NCBI GenBank assembly: GCA_029706075.1
Contig: JAINUG010000147.1
Span: 1,112,501-1,176,500 of the forward strand
Length of the DNA stretch: 64,000 bases
Direction: 5' to 3'
DNA from: Aldrovandia affinis
Taxonomy: Eukaryota > Chordata > Actinopteri > Notacanthiformes > Halosauridae
Shown: positions 47,397 to 58,043 of the stretch, piece after piece
Position numbering within the stretch: the first letter of the stretch is position 1
Layout: the number at the start of each line of letters is the position of its first letter
Notes under the pieces: model-generated
What the model saw: only the letters and a program-made list of their open reading frames with translations
The model's database searches: none
What the model was told of the DNA's origin: nothing
Made by a program: the position numbers and the translations under genes

Positions 47397-49551
47397 GTGA
47401 GGAATCAAGGCTCGAACCTCTGTGTGCAGTTAAAAGGTGAGCAAGATGAATACACTAGGGGTGTAACGGCACACAGGAATCAGGGTTCGGTACGCACCTC
47501 AGTTTTGAAGTCACGGTTCGGTACGTTTTCGGTACGGCGGGGGGGAAAAGAAATGCAAAACATAAAATTGCTTTTAATTTATTATGAACTTTGTAAACAG
47601 TGGCTAGTTGGCCATAATTTACTGAACAAAGTATGCGGACGAGAGGGAAGTTCGTAGCGCAGCTCAATCACTTTTGACAGATCCGCTGCTATAAAAACAC
47701 CTGCGGCATTTGTTATTGCTTTGCTATAACTCAGAGTAACTCAGAGGGGTAACTCAGAGTTTTTAATTAAGTTCTGCACATGCGTTAGTGGTTAAAGCAA
47801 GATTGCATTCGTTCGGTTCACAGCACGTACCAAAAGTCCTGCACTGAACGGTTCGGTACGAATACGTGTACCGTTACACCCCTAGAATACACACATAACA
47901 CACACCTGAAACACACTGTTAACACATTCAACTCAATCCTAGGTAGATTACATTATATATTTACTCAGCATCCTGGGACACTTCTGAACCTTCCATGTTA
48001 CCATAAGCAACAGCAGTGACCTATCTGTAGTTCAAACCTGAGGCCATCGTGTCACGATTCCAGTTTCTTACCCTTTACCCGGGATCACATTTTAAAAAAA
48101 GAATATTTTACCACAGCATGGTACCAGATTACAGTATCTGTATTAAATACACCTCAGAAGTGTGACTTCATCTACCCTTTCATTGTGGGATTGTTTAATA
48201 GTTAACAAGGGTAATTTATGAGGAAATTGGTCATTGTGAAATCTCACAAATTTTAGAGTCATATTCTGCTTTAAAATATAATGGCCCATACATGGCCCAT
48301 TTTCCTTTGGCAAAGTGCTGCAACCAATTAATAACAAATAAACAGTGTGCACGTTAAAAGGCTAAGCATTTTGGATTCCTTATTAAGTAAAAAAGTTGAA
48401 TTTAGGAATCCATCGATGGAGACAGAGCTTCCCTCTGTTGCCCCTGGCACCAAATCGATTTAAGGCACTGCAACAAATAATATGAAGATTAATCTTCCAC
48501 AGTTCATCCTGCCACTCAAACCAAAATCCATCTATCTATCGCTATGCTTCAGTTCGAAAGGCTCTGTTCTGTGTCTACAACAGCAGAGCCACCTTGAGTC
48601 ATACATATTTCAGCACGACACTTACTATAAATAGGATTTTTATATCCACTTCCTTGTTGGGGCTTGCTCCGAGATCTGCGATATCTTTAAGATAGAGTTT
48701 TTTCAATGTTATTTCAATGTTTTATGCACATATTCATTCCGCTCTGTGTCTTTGATACCTATCTTGTTCTGACCTTGACCTGTGCCTGGAGGTGCGGGAC
48801 GAGGCACGGCCCAGGTGCCTCACAGATACGTACGCAGGGGCCCGGTCACATAGGTCCAGGATTTAACATTCAAATGTGACTAAAATGCCTGTGCCCAAGA
48901 CGCCTGCAGAGAGGAGATAACACCTCACAGGATGAATAATGTATATTCCCCCTCATTTTCATTTCTGAGCAAGAAAACGGGTTTGTAGAGTAAGTACGCA
49001 GTCATCGCTATTTGAGGTGCACCTGCTGGTGTCCATTTTACCACGTGGACCCCAGAAACACCAGTGAATTAAACTGAGCGATTAGCCCTGTCATGTGGAG
49101 TACACTGTAAGGTCCTAACAGGACTGTTGTGCATATGGCTTAACCCTCTCCGCCTAAACTGTAGCATTTGTCACAAATGCACACTATTGGAAAACCACAT
49201 TTAATTGGGGTTTAATGACATGTTTGATGTGAGGTGCCACCTTACTGGAGTGGAAATTCAGCTGGAAATTCATAAAATGTGACCTCGAACCTCCAGAATC
49301 GATGTAACTGTTGTGCGTTATTGTTTGATGGATTGCCATCAGAGTTTAAGGTCTGGTAAGTTACACTCTTGTATATGGTTCCAATGAAATATCAACAGTT
49401 GAAATATCAACAGTTACTTGTAAACAGTCTGGCTGATTGTGGTGTCCCTTGTTGTTAATTATGAAAAGGTTTCCAGTGTGAAATATCCATTCTGCACACA
49501 CACTGATAAGTTGTGTTGGATGCTAAATTGATTTTCACTGTCATTTTTCAG
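47397..49551 (+). other. intron, about 2.15 kb
   Basis: gtgagg donor and catttttcag acceptor. It contains a hAT MITE at 47456-47884. The 1.6 kb after it show nothing recognisable. Confidence 0.8.
47456..47884. mobile_element. hAT-type MITE with perfect 8-bp target duplication, 429 bp
   Basis: Begins TAGGGGTGTAACGGCACAC and ends GTGTACCGTTACACCCCTA. The inner flanks are also mirrored (ggttcggtacg repeats near both ends). It is flanked by gaatacac at 47448-47455 and again at 47885-47892, an exact 8-bp duplication. This TAGGGGTGTAACGG family is common in teleost genomes. The interior has no transposase. Confidence 0.93.
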
Positions 49552-49602
49552 TCTGCAGAAGCTGTAAAGACTCAGTCCCATCCAATCACAGGTGAAATAC
49601 AG
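49552..49602 (+). CDS. pclo: piccolo exon: linker into C2A (SHPITGEIQ)
   Basis: The acceptor is ttttcag and the donor is ATACAG/gtacag, both phase 0. It is a 51-nt exon encoding SAEAVKTQSHPITGEIQ; mammalian Piccolo reads VSHPITGEIQ at the start of C2A. Confidence 0.93.
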
Positions 49603-50194
49603 GTACAGTTCACATTCTTATATATACAGCTTCCCATTGTATTACTGTCGGCACAGGATACAGTCAAAACATGATTTTACCATTTGGGGAAAAGGGACCT
49701 GTGAATTGTCACTAGTATGCACTACTGTAACTGATAAAGGAGTAAGCACACACAACTGAGGTACAAACCATAGGAAGAAATGTGAGAGAAGGTTGCACAC
49801 TCACATGAACTCCTAAAGTATTTATCTGTACACATCAACATTTTGGCATTTCTGGAGTTGATAAGAGTGTGCAACCATCCCCTAAATTCTCTCATATACT
49901 AATAACAATTTTTTCAATTTTGTTTGTCCTCATGAATAAAAACCCTTTTCTATTTAGTTTAGAGTTAAGCCCTGTTTTTAAAGTATTCATTAACAGTGTG
50001 TGCATGTTGTGCTTTCTACATTTTGACAGTAATGTGTGAAAAAGAAAGAACTGATGGTGTGATAGCTTGTAAACAAACACATAATTTGGCCGCAGTGCCG
50101 AACAAACTGAAATACATATTTGTGATCTACAGCGCTGTGTAACAAGCTACACCCGATCACACAGATTTTTTTTTCTCCAAATCAAATTCCTCAG
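49603..50194 (+). other. intron, 592 bp
   Basis: gtacag donor and cctcag acceptor after a T-rich tract. It contains a 12-bp inverted repeat (ggttgcacactc at 49791-49802, complement at 49865-49876) around a 62-nt loop. Otherwise nothing is seen. Confidence 0.75.
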
Positions 50195-50325
50195 CTCCAG
50201 ATAAATTATGACAAGTCTCTGGGGAACCTGATCGTCCACGTGCTGCAAGCAAGAAACCTTGCCCCAAGGGACAACAACGGCTACTCAGACCCTTTCGTCA
50301 AAGTGTACCTCCTGCCAGGAAGAGG
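50195..50325 (+). CDS. pclo: piccolo exon: C2A domain, Ca2+-binding loop 1
   Basis: The acceptor is attcctcag (phase 0) and the donor is AGAGG/gtaggt (phase 2). It encodes [20 protein letters not shown], then [20 protein letters not shown] and PGR(G). The two aspartates in [10 protein letters not shown] are the loop 1 Ca2+ ligands. The mammalian sequence I recall reads NYDLGNLIIHILQARNL, so the fish protein seems to carry two extra residues (KS) before the first strand. The Piccolo C2A domain binds Ca2+ with low affinity and dimerises. Confidence 0.96.
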
Positions 50326-50451
50326 GTAGGTGTCACTATAATTCACAACAGCTATATCAATATATGCCCCATTATTATATCCGCCACCACTGCTATAAAG
50401 AGGCCTACATTCTGATGATGTTGAGAGAATAACACAGGCTAATTACATTTT

Positions 50452-50735
50452 TTTTTTTTTTTATAAATGTTGTTTCTGAGTTTTTCCCAATTTGGAAGCC
50501 AATTATACCCTCTATTTATTTCGAATACCCCTGCCCCCACAAACTCGCCGCCCGTCTCTACGGAGTTAGCTACTCTCCGATGCCGGCGATGATCCGCCTT
50601 CTCCAAGACGGAACTCACCGACCCCCTTTCTGGAGACACCCTTACGTGCTTCACAGCAAGTTCGTGCCGATCCCCGGTTTCGAACCGCCTCCCTGATAGG
50701 CAGCTCGCACTCGTACAGGACCGTACAGGATTTGA
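50452..50735 (-). mobile_element. tRNA-derived SINE copy, truncated at the head
   Basis: Same family as 53028-53400, in the opposite orientation: tail cccaatttggaagccaattataccctctatttatt, central block with ctccaagacggaactcacc, and tcgtgccgatccccggtttcgaaccgcct containing the B box (GGTTCGAAACCGG on the minus strand). It has a T11-12 run at the left end. Confidence 0.75.
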
Positions 50736-50766
50736 TTTTACCATACACTATGTTGGTAGTGCTTTT

Positions 50767-51092
50767 GGGGAGGCAGTGGCTCAGTGGTTAGCAACACGGG
50801 CTGGCAAGCGGAGGGTTGCTGGTTCAAATCCCAGGAAGACCAATGGAAAAAAAAATGAATTAGAAACCGGAAGGAGGCTAGGTCACTTCCTGGGGCACTG
50901 CCAAAGTGCCCTTGAGCAAGGCACTGAACCCCTAAAACTGCTCCAGGGGCGCCCTACTGTGCCTGACCCTGCGCTCTGACCTCTCTGATGGAATACATAT
51001 GTATAGTAATCTATGTGTGTGTGTATCTAGGAGAGATATGCGAAAAGACAAATTCCAATTACCTCGTGTAACATGGCTAATAAAGTATAACA
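50767..51092 (+). mobile_element. second tRNA-derived SINE family
   Basis: Head ggcagtggctcagtggttagcaacacggg (A box), GGTTCAAATCC (B box), then a cccttgagcaaggcactgaacccc core seen in many fish SINEs, ending in taataaagtataaca. It is intact in layout. It is not a tRNA gene: the head does not close as a cloverleaf with matching 3' arm. Confidence 0.7.
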
Positions 51093-51481
51093 GAAGACGT
51101 ACAGTATCATGCTTGGTTAGCGTCGAGAAAGGTCTTCTTTTGTATTCATGACATATGAGTGACTGCCTGACGTTTATTAACTGTGGTTTTCTCCTCCCTT
51201 TGTGTTCTGTAGATTAATTGAAGCTTGCGCTGTAGCTTCCGCTGCAGGTTAATTGTTTGAGTTCGCTGAGGGATGAGTGATGATATCAAAGCCTGTGTTT
51301 CTTCTCCCCCTCTCTCTCCAGCCTCCTCTCCCTTGTTCAGTGTTGACTTGTTTTCCTGCACACACTAATCTCATTTTCTCATCTCTAGTGTCTGATTTAT
51401 TACATTTATTTTCCTAATTGTTCAACCTGGACTGGAGTTTAAGGATGGACTTAAAAAAACATACGAAAGGAAAGAAATCTT

Positions 51482-52450
51482 AAAGATCATTCAGTAATGC
51501 TTTATATTAACTCCATCGACATAAAGCATTCATAAGCATTGGAAAAAATGGTACATTACAATTAAATAGGGCATTAGGAATGCTTTATGATATGTTTTGC
51601 GTCTATATGACATTACATGAAATGATGCTGTTATGTAGTGATCAACAGATTCATATTCATGAATGCATACTGAGCTCCTCATGATGCATTCATTACAATC
51701 GTGTGTATGCATTATGTCACAACCTGGGATAGGTCTGACCCAAGAATCACAGACCTAAAAATGGCACACACATAATACATTCATAAGCATTTATGAACGC
51801 ATCGTGAAGAGCTAAGTATGCATTCATAAATAGGCTCTGTTGATCATTACATACAACATCATTACATGTAATGTCATGTACAAGTAAAACATGCCATAAA
51901 GCATTCATAATGTAATTGCAATGTGCCTGTGACACTGGGAGAGGTGAAGGGAGGAGTAGAGAGGGCTGTGCCTCCCTTTTGGCTGCTGTCAGGTGCTCCT
52001 GTTCCCCACCACAGCCTGGAGAGGACTACAGGACCTTGGACAGCAGCAGCCTCACCTACAGACAGGCTCACCTGAGGCTAATAAGCAATCAACTCAGCTG
52101 TGAGCCATTGCCTTCGTTAGGCCGTTATAAAGGCACAGCCTGCCATGCCTGAGGGGGAGTTTGTTTGGGCATGGAGGAAGAGGTACTGGGGTTTTGTTGC
52201 TGTTTACCCTCTAGTGAATAGTTTTTGATTTCACTTTGTGCTTTGTTTGATTTTGTAAAAGGATTAATGGAATAAACTGGCCGTTGGCCTATTGGAACCC
52301 TGTTATTGGTTTGCCTTTTATCCACTCACCAACTGGCATGGTGGCCACCCCTGCCACCTTGATACAGTACCATTTTTTAAAATGCTTGTGAATACATTAT
52401 GAATGCTTTATGTAGATAGAGTTAATGTAAATCGTTAACGATCATTCTTT
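51482..52450. mobile_element. palindromic MITE, split by a solo LTR
   Basis: The left arm (about 51482-51717) pairs with a right arm in two parts (51762-51925 and 52367-52450). The outer match is acataaagcattcataagcattgg...aaaaaatggtac against gtaccattttttaaaatgc...gaatgctttatgt. The inner match includes gacattacatg.aatgatg, gtgatcaacag and gaatgcatact.agctc with their complements. Arms are about 235 bp with a short loop of about 45 nt. Removing 51928-52366 makes the palindrome continuous. Non-coding foldback-type element. Confidence 0.8.
51928..52366 (+). mobile_element. solo LTR of a retrotransposon, 439 bp
   Basis: Starts TGTGACAC and ends GATACA (TG...CA). It is flanked by gtgcc (51923-51927) and gtacc (52367-52371), a 4/5 match, as for a 5-bp target duplication. 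A ttataaagg box near 52124 and an aataaa near 52270 give a + orientation. It lies inside the right arm of a palindromic MITE and is therefore younger than it. No internal region is present. The family (Gypsy or ERV) is not determined. Confidence 0.72.
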
Positions 52451-53027
52451 GCACCAGTCCATATCAATATTTAATAGTGCAATATTTGTTTATGCTTTTC
52501 TCCTGAATCACAACATTTAATATCAACAAAGTTAGGTTTAAAAACCTATCATTTAAAAAAGAAAAAAACTTCATTTTTGAAAACGTTTTTGTGAGTATAA
52601 AGTTGTGCCCTTAGGGCTCTATTCAGAGTTCACGGATTTAGCCACCTACTTAAGTTCCTCCACTTCATACAACAGTTGAGCAGAAAAATGTAAATGAATA
52701 ATTTCTGAATGCCTGCCCTCTGATGGATAAGTATAAAGTTTCAGGGAATTTTGTTTCAATTGTGTTTTCCATTCAAGTGTCTCAATTCATCCCTTTAAGG
52801 ATAGTGTGCCTTTAATTAAAAAAACGTCAGCCAGATGTTACTAGTTTTATGAATTGTGTCATTTATTACACTATTGTCTGTGCTGGCGTGTTCCCATGAT
52901 TTCAATTAAGGAGGGTTTAAAAGGAGAAGCACCTGTGTAGACAATCACACAGTAATCGAGATGGAGAAGGACGCAAAGCAGCAAAAGACACATTTTTCAG
53001 ATAATGAATTAGAAATACTGGTGAGTG

Positions 53028-53400
53028 GAGGGCGGTGGATAGCGTAGCGGTCTAACGCACCGTATCTTGGCTGGTCTGATATGGTGTGCGCTGCCTGTCA
53101 GGGACGCGGTTCGAAACCCGTCTCTACCAGACCAGCCTTGGTCGTGAGTCCCGATCGGGGCGGCGTTTGGCTGTCCGCCCCAGGGGGAGGGGGGAGGGAG
53201 GATCCGGCTCGAGTTCGCCGTGAAGCATGTAAGGTGTCTCCAGAACGTGGGTGGGCGAGTTCCGTCTCGAAGTGCCCTCTGAGAATGAGCTTGCCTCGTA
53301 GAGACGAGCGGTGGACTCGTGTGGGGAGGGTAAATTAAAACAAATAGAGGGTGTAATAAATTGGGAGAAAAACGGGGAAAAAAAATCAAATCAAAAATAA
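53028..53400 (+). mobile_element. full-length tRNA-derived SINE with target duplication
   Basis: Head gggcggtggatagcgtagcgg with A box tagcgtagcggtctaacgc and B box GGTTCGAAACC near 53108, central ggctgtccgccccaggggga block, then a gtgtctccagaacgtg block, tail aaatagagggtgtaataaattgg and an A-rich end. The flanks aaatactggtgagtg (53013-53027) and aaatactggcgaatg (53401-53415) match at 13 of 15 bases. The best-preserved copy of its family here. Confidence 0.9.
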
Positions 53401-54235
53401 AAATACTGGCGAATGAGTTCGGCAAACACTATTCTACATTACACAGTACAAATTCTCCCAAAGTTGTCAATGCACATATGCGTGCACTGTGGAATCACAT
53501 AACAGTGATGGTGGGTTCTGTGGGGTGGCCTAAGCATGACTTGTACGAAATATAAGTACAGACACCTGCACACCCAAGTAAAAGCTAAAATTGCCAAACA
53601 CAAGCAAACAAACAATATGCAATATAAACAACGGCCAGGAAGTGGCACACTATTCATTCTACATTTTTTCTGGAGCAAACATCGCTTAACTTGAGTCAAA
53701 GTCAGAACAGCAAACATCTCCAAACTACTTTAGGAACAGCGAACATCTCCTATATCTTGGGAAAACCCCGCCCTAGACGCAACTTGCCAGTGGCTGCTTA
53801 ATTCCACAAATAAGTTCAAAGTCTGAACGTGACCAGATAGGTGAGGTGTGTAATTTTCGATTGTTATCTTCTGAAGATAATCTCCACCATACCCCGCTCC
53901 CCGGTTTTCCTGCCCCTCTCTTACAGGAATCAAGTCAATCAACAAGCTGCAAAATCAATATGCCCTCTATATGTCATGTAATAGTATCCTCAGTGTCATA
54001 AAGTATTTGCTGTTAATGTGATTATGATACATTATGTCTAGCCCCTTTACCTTATTCTATTAAACGCAATGCTGACAGGCGAGCCTTCGATTTATGTTCA
54101 TCTCCGGTTTCCGTTAAAGGCTTATAATCCTATTTTTATTTCTTGCCTTCCCCACATTTTCCCTTCTCTCTTGCTTCTCCGACATATTTGTTTGTCAAAT
54201 CTGCGTTTGCTGCAAACCCCCGGACTTATATCCAG

Positions 54236-54262
54236 CCAAGTCATGGTTGTCCAGAACGCAAG
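54236..54262 (+). CDS. pclo: piccolo 27-nt microexon: alternative C2A cassette (QVMVVQNA)
   Basis: The acceptor is tatatccag before 54236 and the donor is GCAAG/gtagtg after 54262; phase 2 in, phase 2 out. It encodes the end of a G codon, QVMVVQNA and the start of an S codon. This is the nine-residue insert that mammalian Piccolo includes or skips in its C2A domain, where it changes Ca2+ affinity and dimerisation. Skipping leaves GG/T (Gly) and joins GRG to AESKRRTK in frame, so both forms are possible here. Far too short for ORF calling; found by frame and homology. Confidence 0.93.
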
Positions 54263-54993
54263 GTAGTGTGGCGCTTCTCCGTTCTTGCTTTGCCCTGTGC
54301 TTCACATCCCTGAGTGTTTCCCTCATTATCAGCAGGTTTCATTTCTGCCTGCTGTGGACAGGGCGCTCCTCGCTCCCTAACCACCCTCAAGCCTCCTACG
54401 ATTGTCTAATACTGCAAACCGCACACGGTGTATTGAGTGATTCTGAAACCGCAGAAAGGTCACAGAAGTAGTGGGAAAAAAAGAGAAAGCTCGCCCATGA
54501 TTGGTCAACTCGAGAGCAATATCTACCCTTGCAGTAGTAGACAATTCCATTGTTTTCAATGGGTGTGGAACTGAAGTCAATATGACATCTATTTTTTTTC
54601 TTTATTTTGATTCATATCCCGATATATCTCATTCTGTAGTTTTCTGAACACAGGCATGTCATTTCCATATACGTGTCTTCTCTTTGTATTAGTGGAATGC
54701 TTACTCTAATAAACATTTGAGTTCTTGAGTCTGTATGTTATGTCATATCTCATGTGTGCATGTTAATCACATAATTATACACATATATTTCATTGATTTC
54801 ATTTCATTAATACATTGTACAAATGACAATATGACACTACTGTTAAATTATTTGAGAGCTGTGAACTTCATCACGTAGCACATGTTAAGAGATCAGGCTA
54901 AATGCATGTGGCATTCCTTAGGCATTTCCCATATATCTGAAGTGTGCACCTGTGTTTTGTGAGTAACCTTGATGCATCTTTGTCTAATCGCAG
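54263..54993 (+). other. intron, 731 bp
   Basis: gtagtg donor (weak, fitting alternative use of the microexon) and ctaatcgcag acceptor. No repeat is recognised. Confidence 0.75.
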
Positions 54994-55087
54994 TGCTGAG
55001 AGCAAGAGGAGAACCAAGCATGTGCCGAAGAGTTTAAACCCAGAATGGAATCAGACTGTGATTTATAAAAACATCCACCTGGAACAG
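54994..55087 (+). CDS. pclo: piccolo exon: C2A polybasic strand ([20 protein letters not shown])
   Basis: The acceptor is aatcgcag (phase 2) and the donor is GAACAG/gtagat (phase 0). It encodes [20 protein letters not shown], then [18 protein letters not shown] is the typical C2 motif; KRRTK is the basic strand. Mammalian Piccolo has [20 protein letters not shown]. Confidence 0.96.
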
Positions 55088-55828
55088 GTAGATATTACAC
55101 TGCATGCCTTTTGTAGAGCCTGACTTGTTATGTGTGGTGATTTCTTAATGTCGTGTTAATACTTGAGTCAGAAGGCAGTGTTCACAAAGCAGTGGAATCC
55201 ACTAATTTCACGGGTCTAATTAATCGAATGCTTCAAAAGAGGCAGGAGCGTGCCTCCTGACTGCCATGCTCATCTTGTCTGGTTCCCGGGTGCAATCAGG
55301 GAGAACCTTGAGTTAACATTTCCGCCTGAGTCGTCGCCTGTTGTATTAATGGAGTTTTTAATTGGGGGATGTTGTTTCGTTAGTTTTTTCCCTCAAATGG
55401 ATTTCCTCGCCTCTGCAATTAACATGTTCTAAAAATTCTCTACAGTACAAAAAACAAAAAAACAAAAAATCCCAACAACATGTTATGATTCCGTTCAAAG
55501 GCAAGCATCTCCCTCAGTTTGCCTTTATCCCAAAGCCTATTAACAACAATTCCAAATGATAGGGCTTAATTCTCCCTAAATGCTGGTGAGCAAGGTGGGA
55601 TCTCTCCTCAGTCACGATCCCTCTCTCCAGATGGGGACGATAAACACGCCAGCTCAATTTACTCAGGTTCAAAGTTCCCCCGTTTGGACCTTCGAGTGAG
55701 ACCCAACAGTTACGTCGTCGCCTTGATCGCATCAGTGTTTTGGAGTTGCTGTGGAAGGGCAGAGGGGCAGGCGATTACCCCAGTTTGTTTTCTCTGTCCA
55801 TGTCCATGTGTCTTGTCTTTACCTCCAG
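55088..55828 (+). other. intron, 741 bp
   Basis: gtagat donor and tttacctccag acceptor. Nothing recognisable inside apart from an A-rich run near 55447. Confidence 0.75.
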
Positions 55829-55900
55829 CTGAAGAAGAAGACCCTTGAAGTGACCGTGTGGGACTATGACAGATTCTCGTCCAACGACTTTCTCGGAGAA
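55829..55900 (+). CDS. pclo: piccolo exon: C2A Ca2+-binding loop 3
   Basis: The acceptor is acctccag and the donor is GGAGAA/gtgagt, both phase 0 (24 codons). It encodes [20 protein letters not shown], then FLGE. The three aspartates of [10 protein letters not shown] complete the set of five C2 Ca2+ ligands together with loop 1, so the fish C2A should bind Ca2+. Identical to mammalian Piccolo over the whole exon as far as I recall. Confidence 0.97.
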
Positions 55901-56608
55901 GTGAGTGGCACATAAGCTGGAATGTACAGGGTGCAGTCACATGACATGTTTCACTTGCACCTTTGCTTTCATAGCACAACATCACCTATTTCATTCAACC
56001 ATAAAGGCTTTGTGTGCATTTAATTCATGCATACATTTAGTTTTTTCAAAAAGCATTATTAACTAATAAACCTGTACGTTCCAATGGGGCTTTCCTGAAT
56101 TTCTGTTGCAACATAGAAAGGAGACACCTAAACAACATTTTATAGTAATGATGACATTTTTAGCCACATTTACAAAAAATATTTGCTGTACAATATCTAT
56201 GTGTCTGTTTAAATTATGTATGACTGAACCTTTCCTGTGTCAACAACTGAATTGCACACCCATGCAGAAACGGATATAACATGAATACACACACAATTCC
56301 ATATACAGTATGCATTCAGACATATGCACGAGTAGCACATATTTCAGCTACCATTCTCTTCAACGTGCTAATGGGACTGAAGAGAAGATGGCGGAAAGCT
56401 ATACAAAAGCCACTCACGATTCCCCCTGACGACTAGACGGCAACACTTATCCAGACGATCCCATATTTATCTTACGCACTTCCATTGAACTGATGAACTC
56501 ACAGAACATCATTTTGGCAAATTTCACATTAAAACCGAGGGCATTTCACCAATCTGTTACACACACATCCCACACTTTTCACCGTGACCGTCCGCTTGTT
56601 GTTCCCAG
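55901..56608 (+). other. intron, 708 bp
   Basis: gtgagt donor and gttcccag acceptor. AT-rich; nothing recognisable. Confidence 0.75.
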
Positions 56609-56789
56609 GTGCTGATTGACCTGTCGAACACCACCCAGTTGGACAACACCCCGCGCTGGTTCCCCCTGAAAGAGCAGAGCGAGGGCGCCGACCAGACCAG
56701 GTCCCACACCGGCCCGGGCAGCCAGCAGTCCCCCAAGCCCTCGGTCATCAAGAGCCGGAGTCATGGCATCTTCCCCGACCCCTCGAAGG
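56609..56789 (+). CDS. pclo: piccolo exon: end of C2A and start of the C2A-C2B linker
   Basis: The acceptor is gttcccag (phase 0) and the donor is AAGG/gtagga (phase 1). It encodes [40 protein letters not shown] and [20 protein letters not shown]. The mammalian counterpart is VLIDLSSTSHLDNTPRWYPL and [20 protein letters not shown]. The RSRSHG-type serine block is a possible phosphosite, by sequence only. Confidence 0.96.
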
Positions 56790-57845
56790 GTAGGAGGACC
56801 CACGCCAAACTCTCCTCACGCGCTCAGCTCTTAAAAACACCTTTCCTTCACGTTCGCCCGTATCGTACATCGCAGTTTTTGCAACCATGCAACTTTTCTA
56901 TTTATTTATTTTTTATTTATTTACCTCAACCCCATGAATTACGCTCAGCCCAGAGTGCAGAATGCATCCTTTAGCTCTGGATATCATTGGCTCCATTCCA
57001 GGCTTTGCCCCACGGCGAATGAGGCCTGCACTGTGAAAATGTCACTGCTCCAGTGCTGCAGGAAATAAATGTTGTTAAGCGTAGGGGTCCACCACGTAGG
57101 GCCCGGAACACATGCCTGGCTCCTTTAAGGCCCTTATGGCCGAGGCCTTCCCATGATGCCCAGACCATGTGCACACAGCGAGCGGTAGGGAGACGACAGC
57201 TGACGAGACTGTGCTCCCTTCTCAAATGAGAAACATCCCACGATCCCTTTGGCGATGCCCTTTGCTTACCGATGTTTGACTCAAGGGCTTAAATTGAGCA
57301 AATAAACTGGTGGTCCTTACAAACTAGGACATGGCGGTGGTGGTAATTGTGGACCTATCATTTTACATTAAAAGACACCCAGCGAAAGCAGAAAGTGATA
57401 GAGCTATATTTCCCTATCTTAATTAAATGATATGAAAAGTAATTATTCCCTGCCAAAAAGAACACATGTTTGACCGGTATGCTGTAGAATAACACAGAGG
57501 ACTAGCTCTAAATGTTTCTTCACTAATAACTTCATTAAGTGCAAATTTATTTCCATTTGTTTATCAGACTGTTTATTCTTTTGTGTTAAAAACAAATCCT
57601 AAACAAGGAGGCCGGCCAGCCAAAATAAAACATGCTAACGATACATAATTAGAGTGCACAGGATTAAGCATGCAGCATAGGATAGAATGTAAATGTAAAA
57701 TGGAATTAGGTTAATGGCATAAAGAATGCAAGAACATGCATATTAATAAATAAAATCAGATTTACATACGTATCTATACATTTATACCTAAGTATTGTAA
57801 TTGGTTTTGATAATGTTAACGCCAATGACGCACCTGTTGTTTTAG
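56790..57845 (+). other. intron, about 1.06 kb
   Basis: gtagga donor and ttgttttag acceptor. AT-rich; no repeat or gene recognised. Confidence 0.75.
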
Positions 57846-58043
57846 ACATGCAGGTGCCCACTATTGAGAAATCTCACAGTAGCCCCGGCAGTTCCAAGTC
57901 CTCCTCCGAGGGACACGCGCGCTCTCACGGACCGTGCCGCAGTCAGAGCAAAAGCGGCGTCACTCAGGCGCACCTCGAGGACGCGGGGGTCGCCATAGCA
58001 GCGGCCGAAGCAGCCGCCGCTCAGCAGCTCCGCCTCCAACCAA
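57846..58043 (+). CDS. pclo: piccolo exon: linker ([20 protein letters not shown]), with read-through alternative end
   Basis: The acceptor is gttttag (phase 1) and the donor is CAACCAA/gtaaac (phase 1). It encodes (D)[40 protein letters not shown] and [20 protein letters not shown], then LRLQP. The mammalian protein is nearly identical ([20 protein letters not shown]). If the donor is not used, the frame reads SKRRK and stops at 58058-58060, giving a protein without C2B. Mammalian Piccolo is known in long (with C2B) and short (without) forms. Confidence 0.95.

Larger units (their letters stand above)
50326..54235 (+). other. intron, about 3.9 kb, repeat-rich
   Basis: gtaggt donor and tatatccag acceptor. 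It contains three SINEs (50452-50735, 50767-51092, 53028-53400) and a palindromic MITE split by a solo LTR (51482-52450). The stretches 51100-51480, 52460-53010 and 53420-54230 show nothing recognisable. Confidence 0.8.

Noticed and set aside
50767-50850. tRNA-like sequence with A and B boxes
   Set aside because: It is the head of a SINE; the arms do not close as a tRNA and a SINE body follows. The same holds for 12579, 53028 and 62931.
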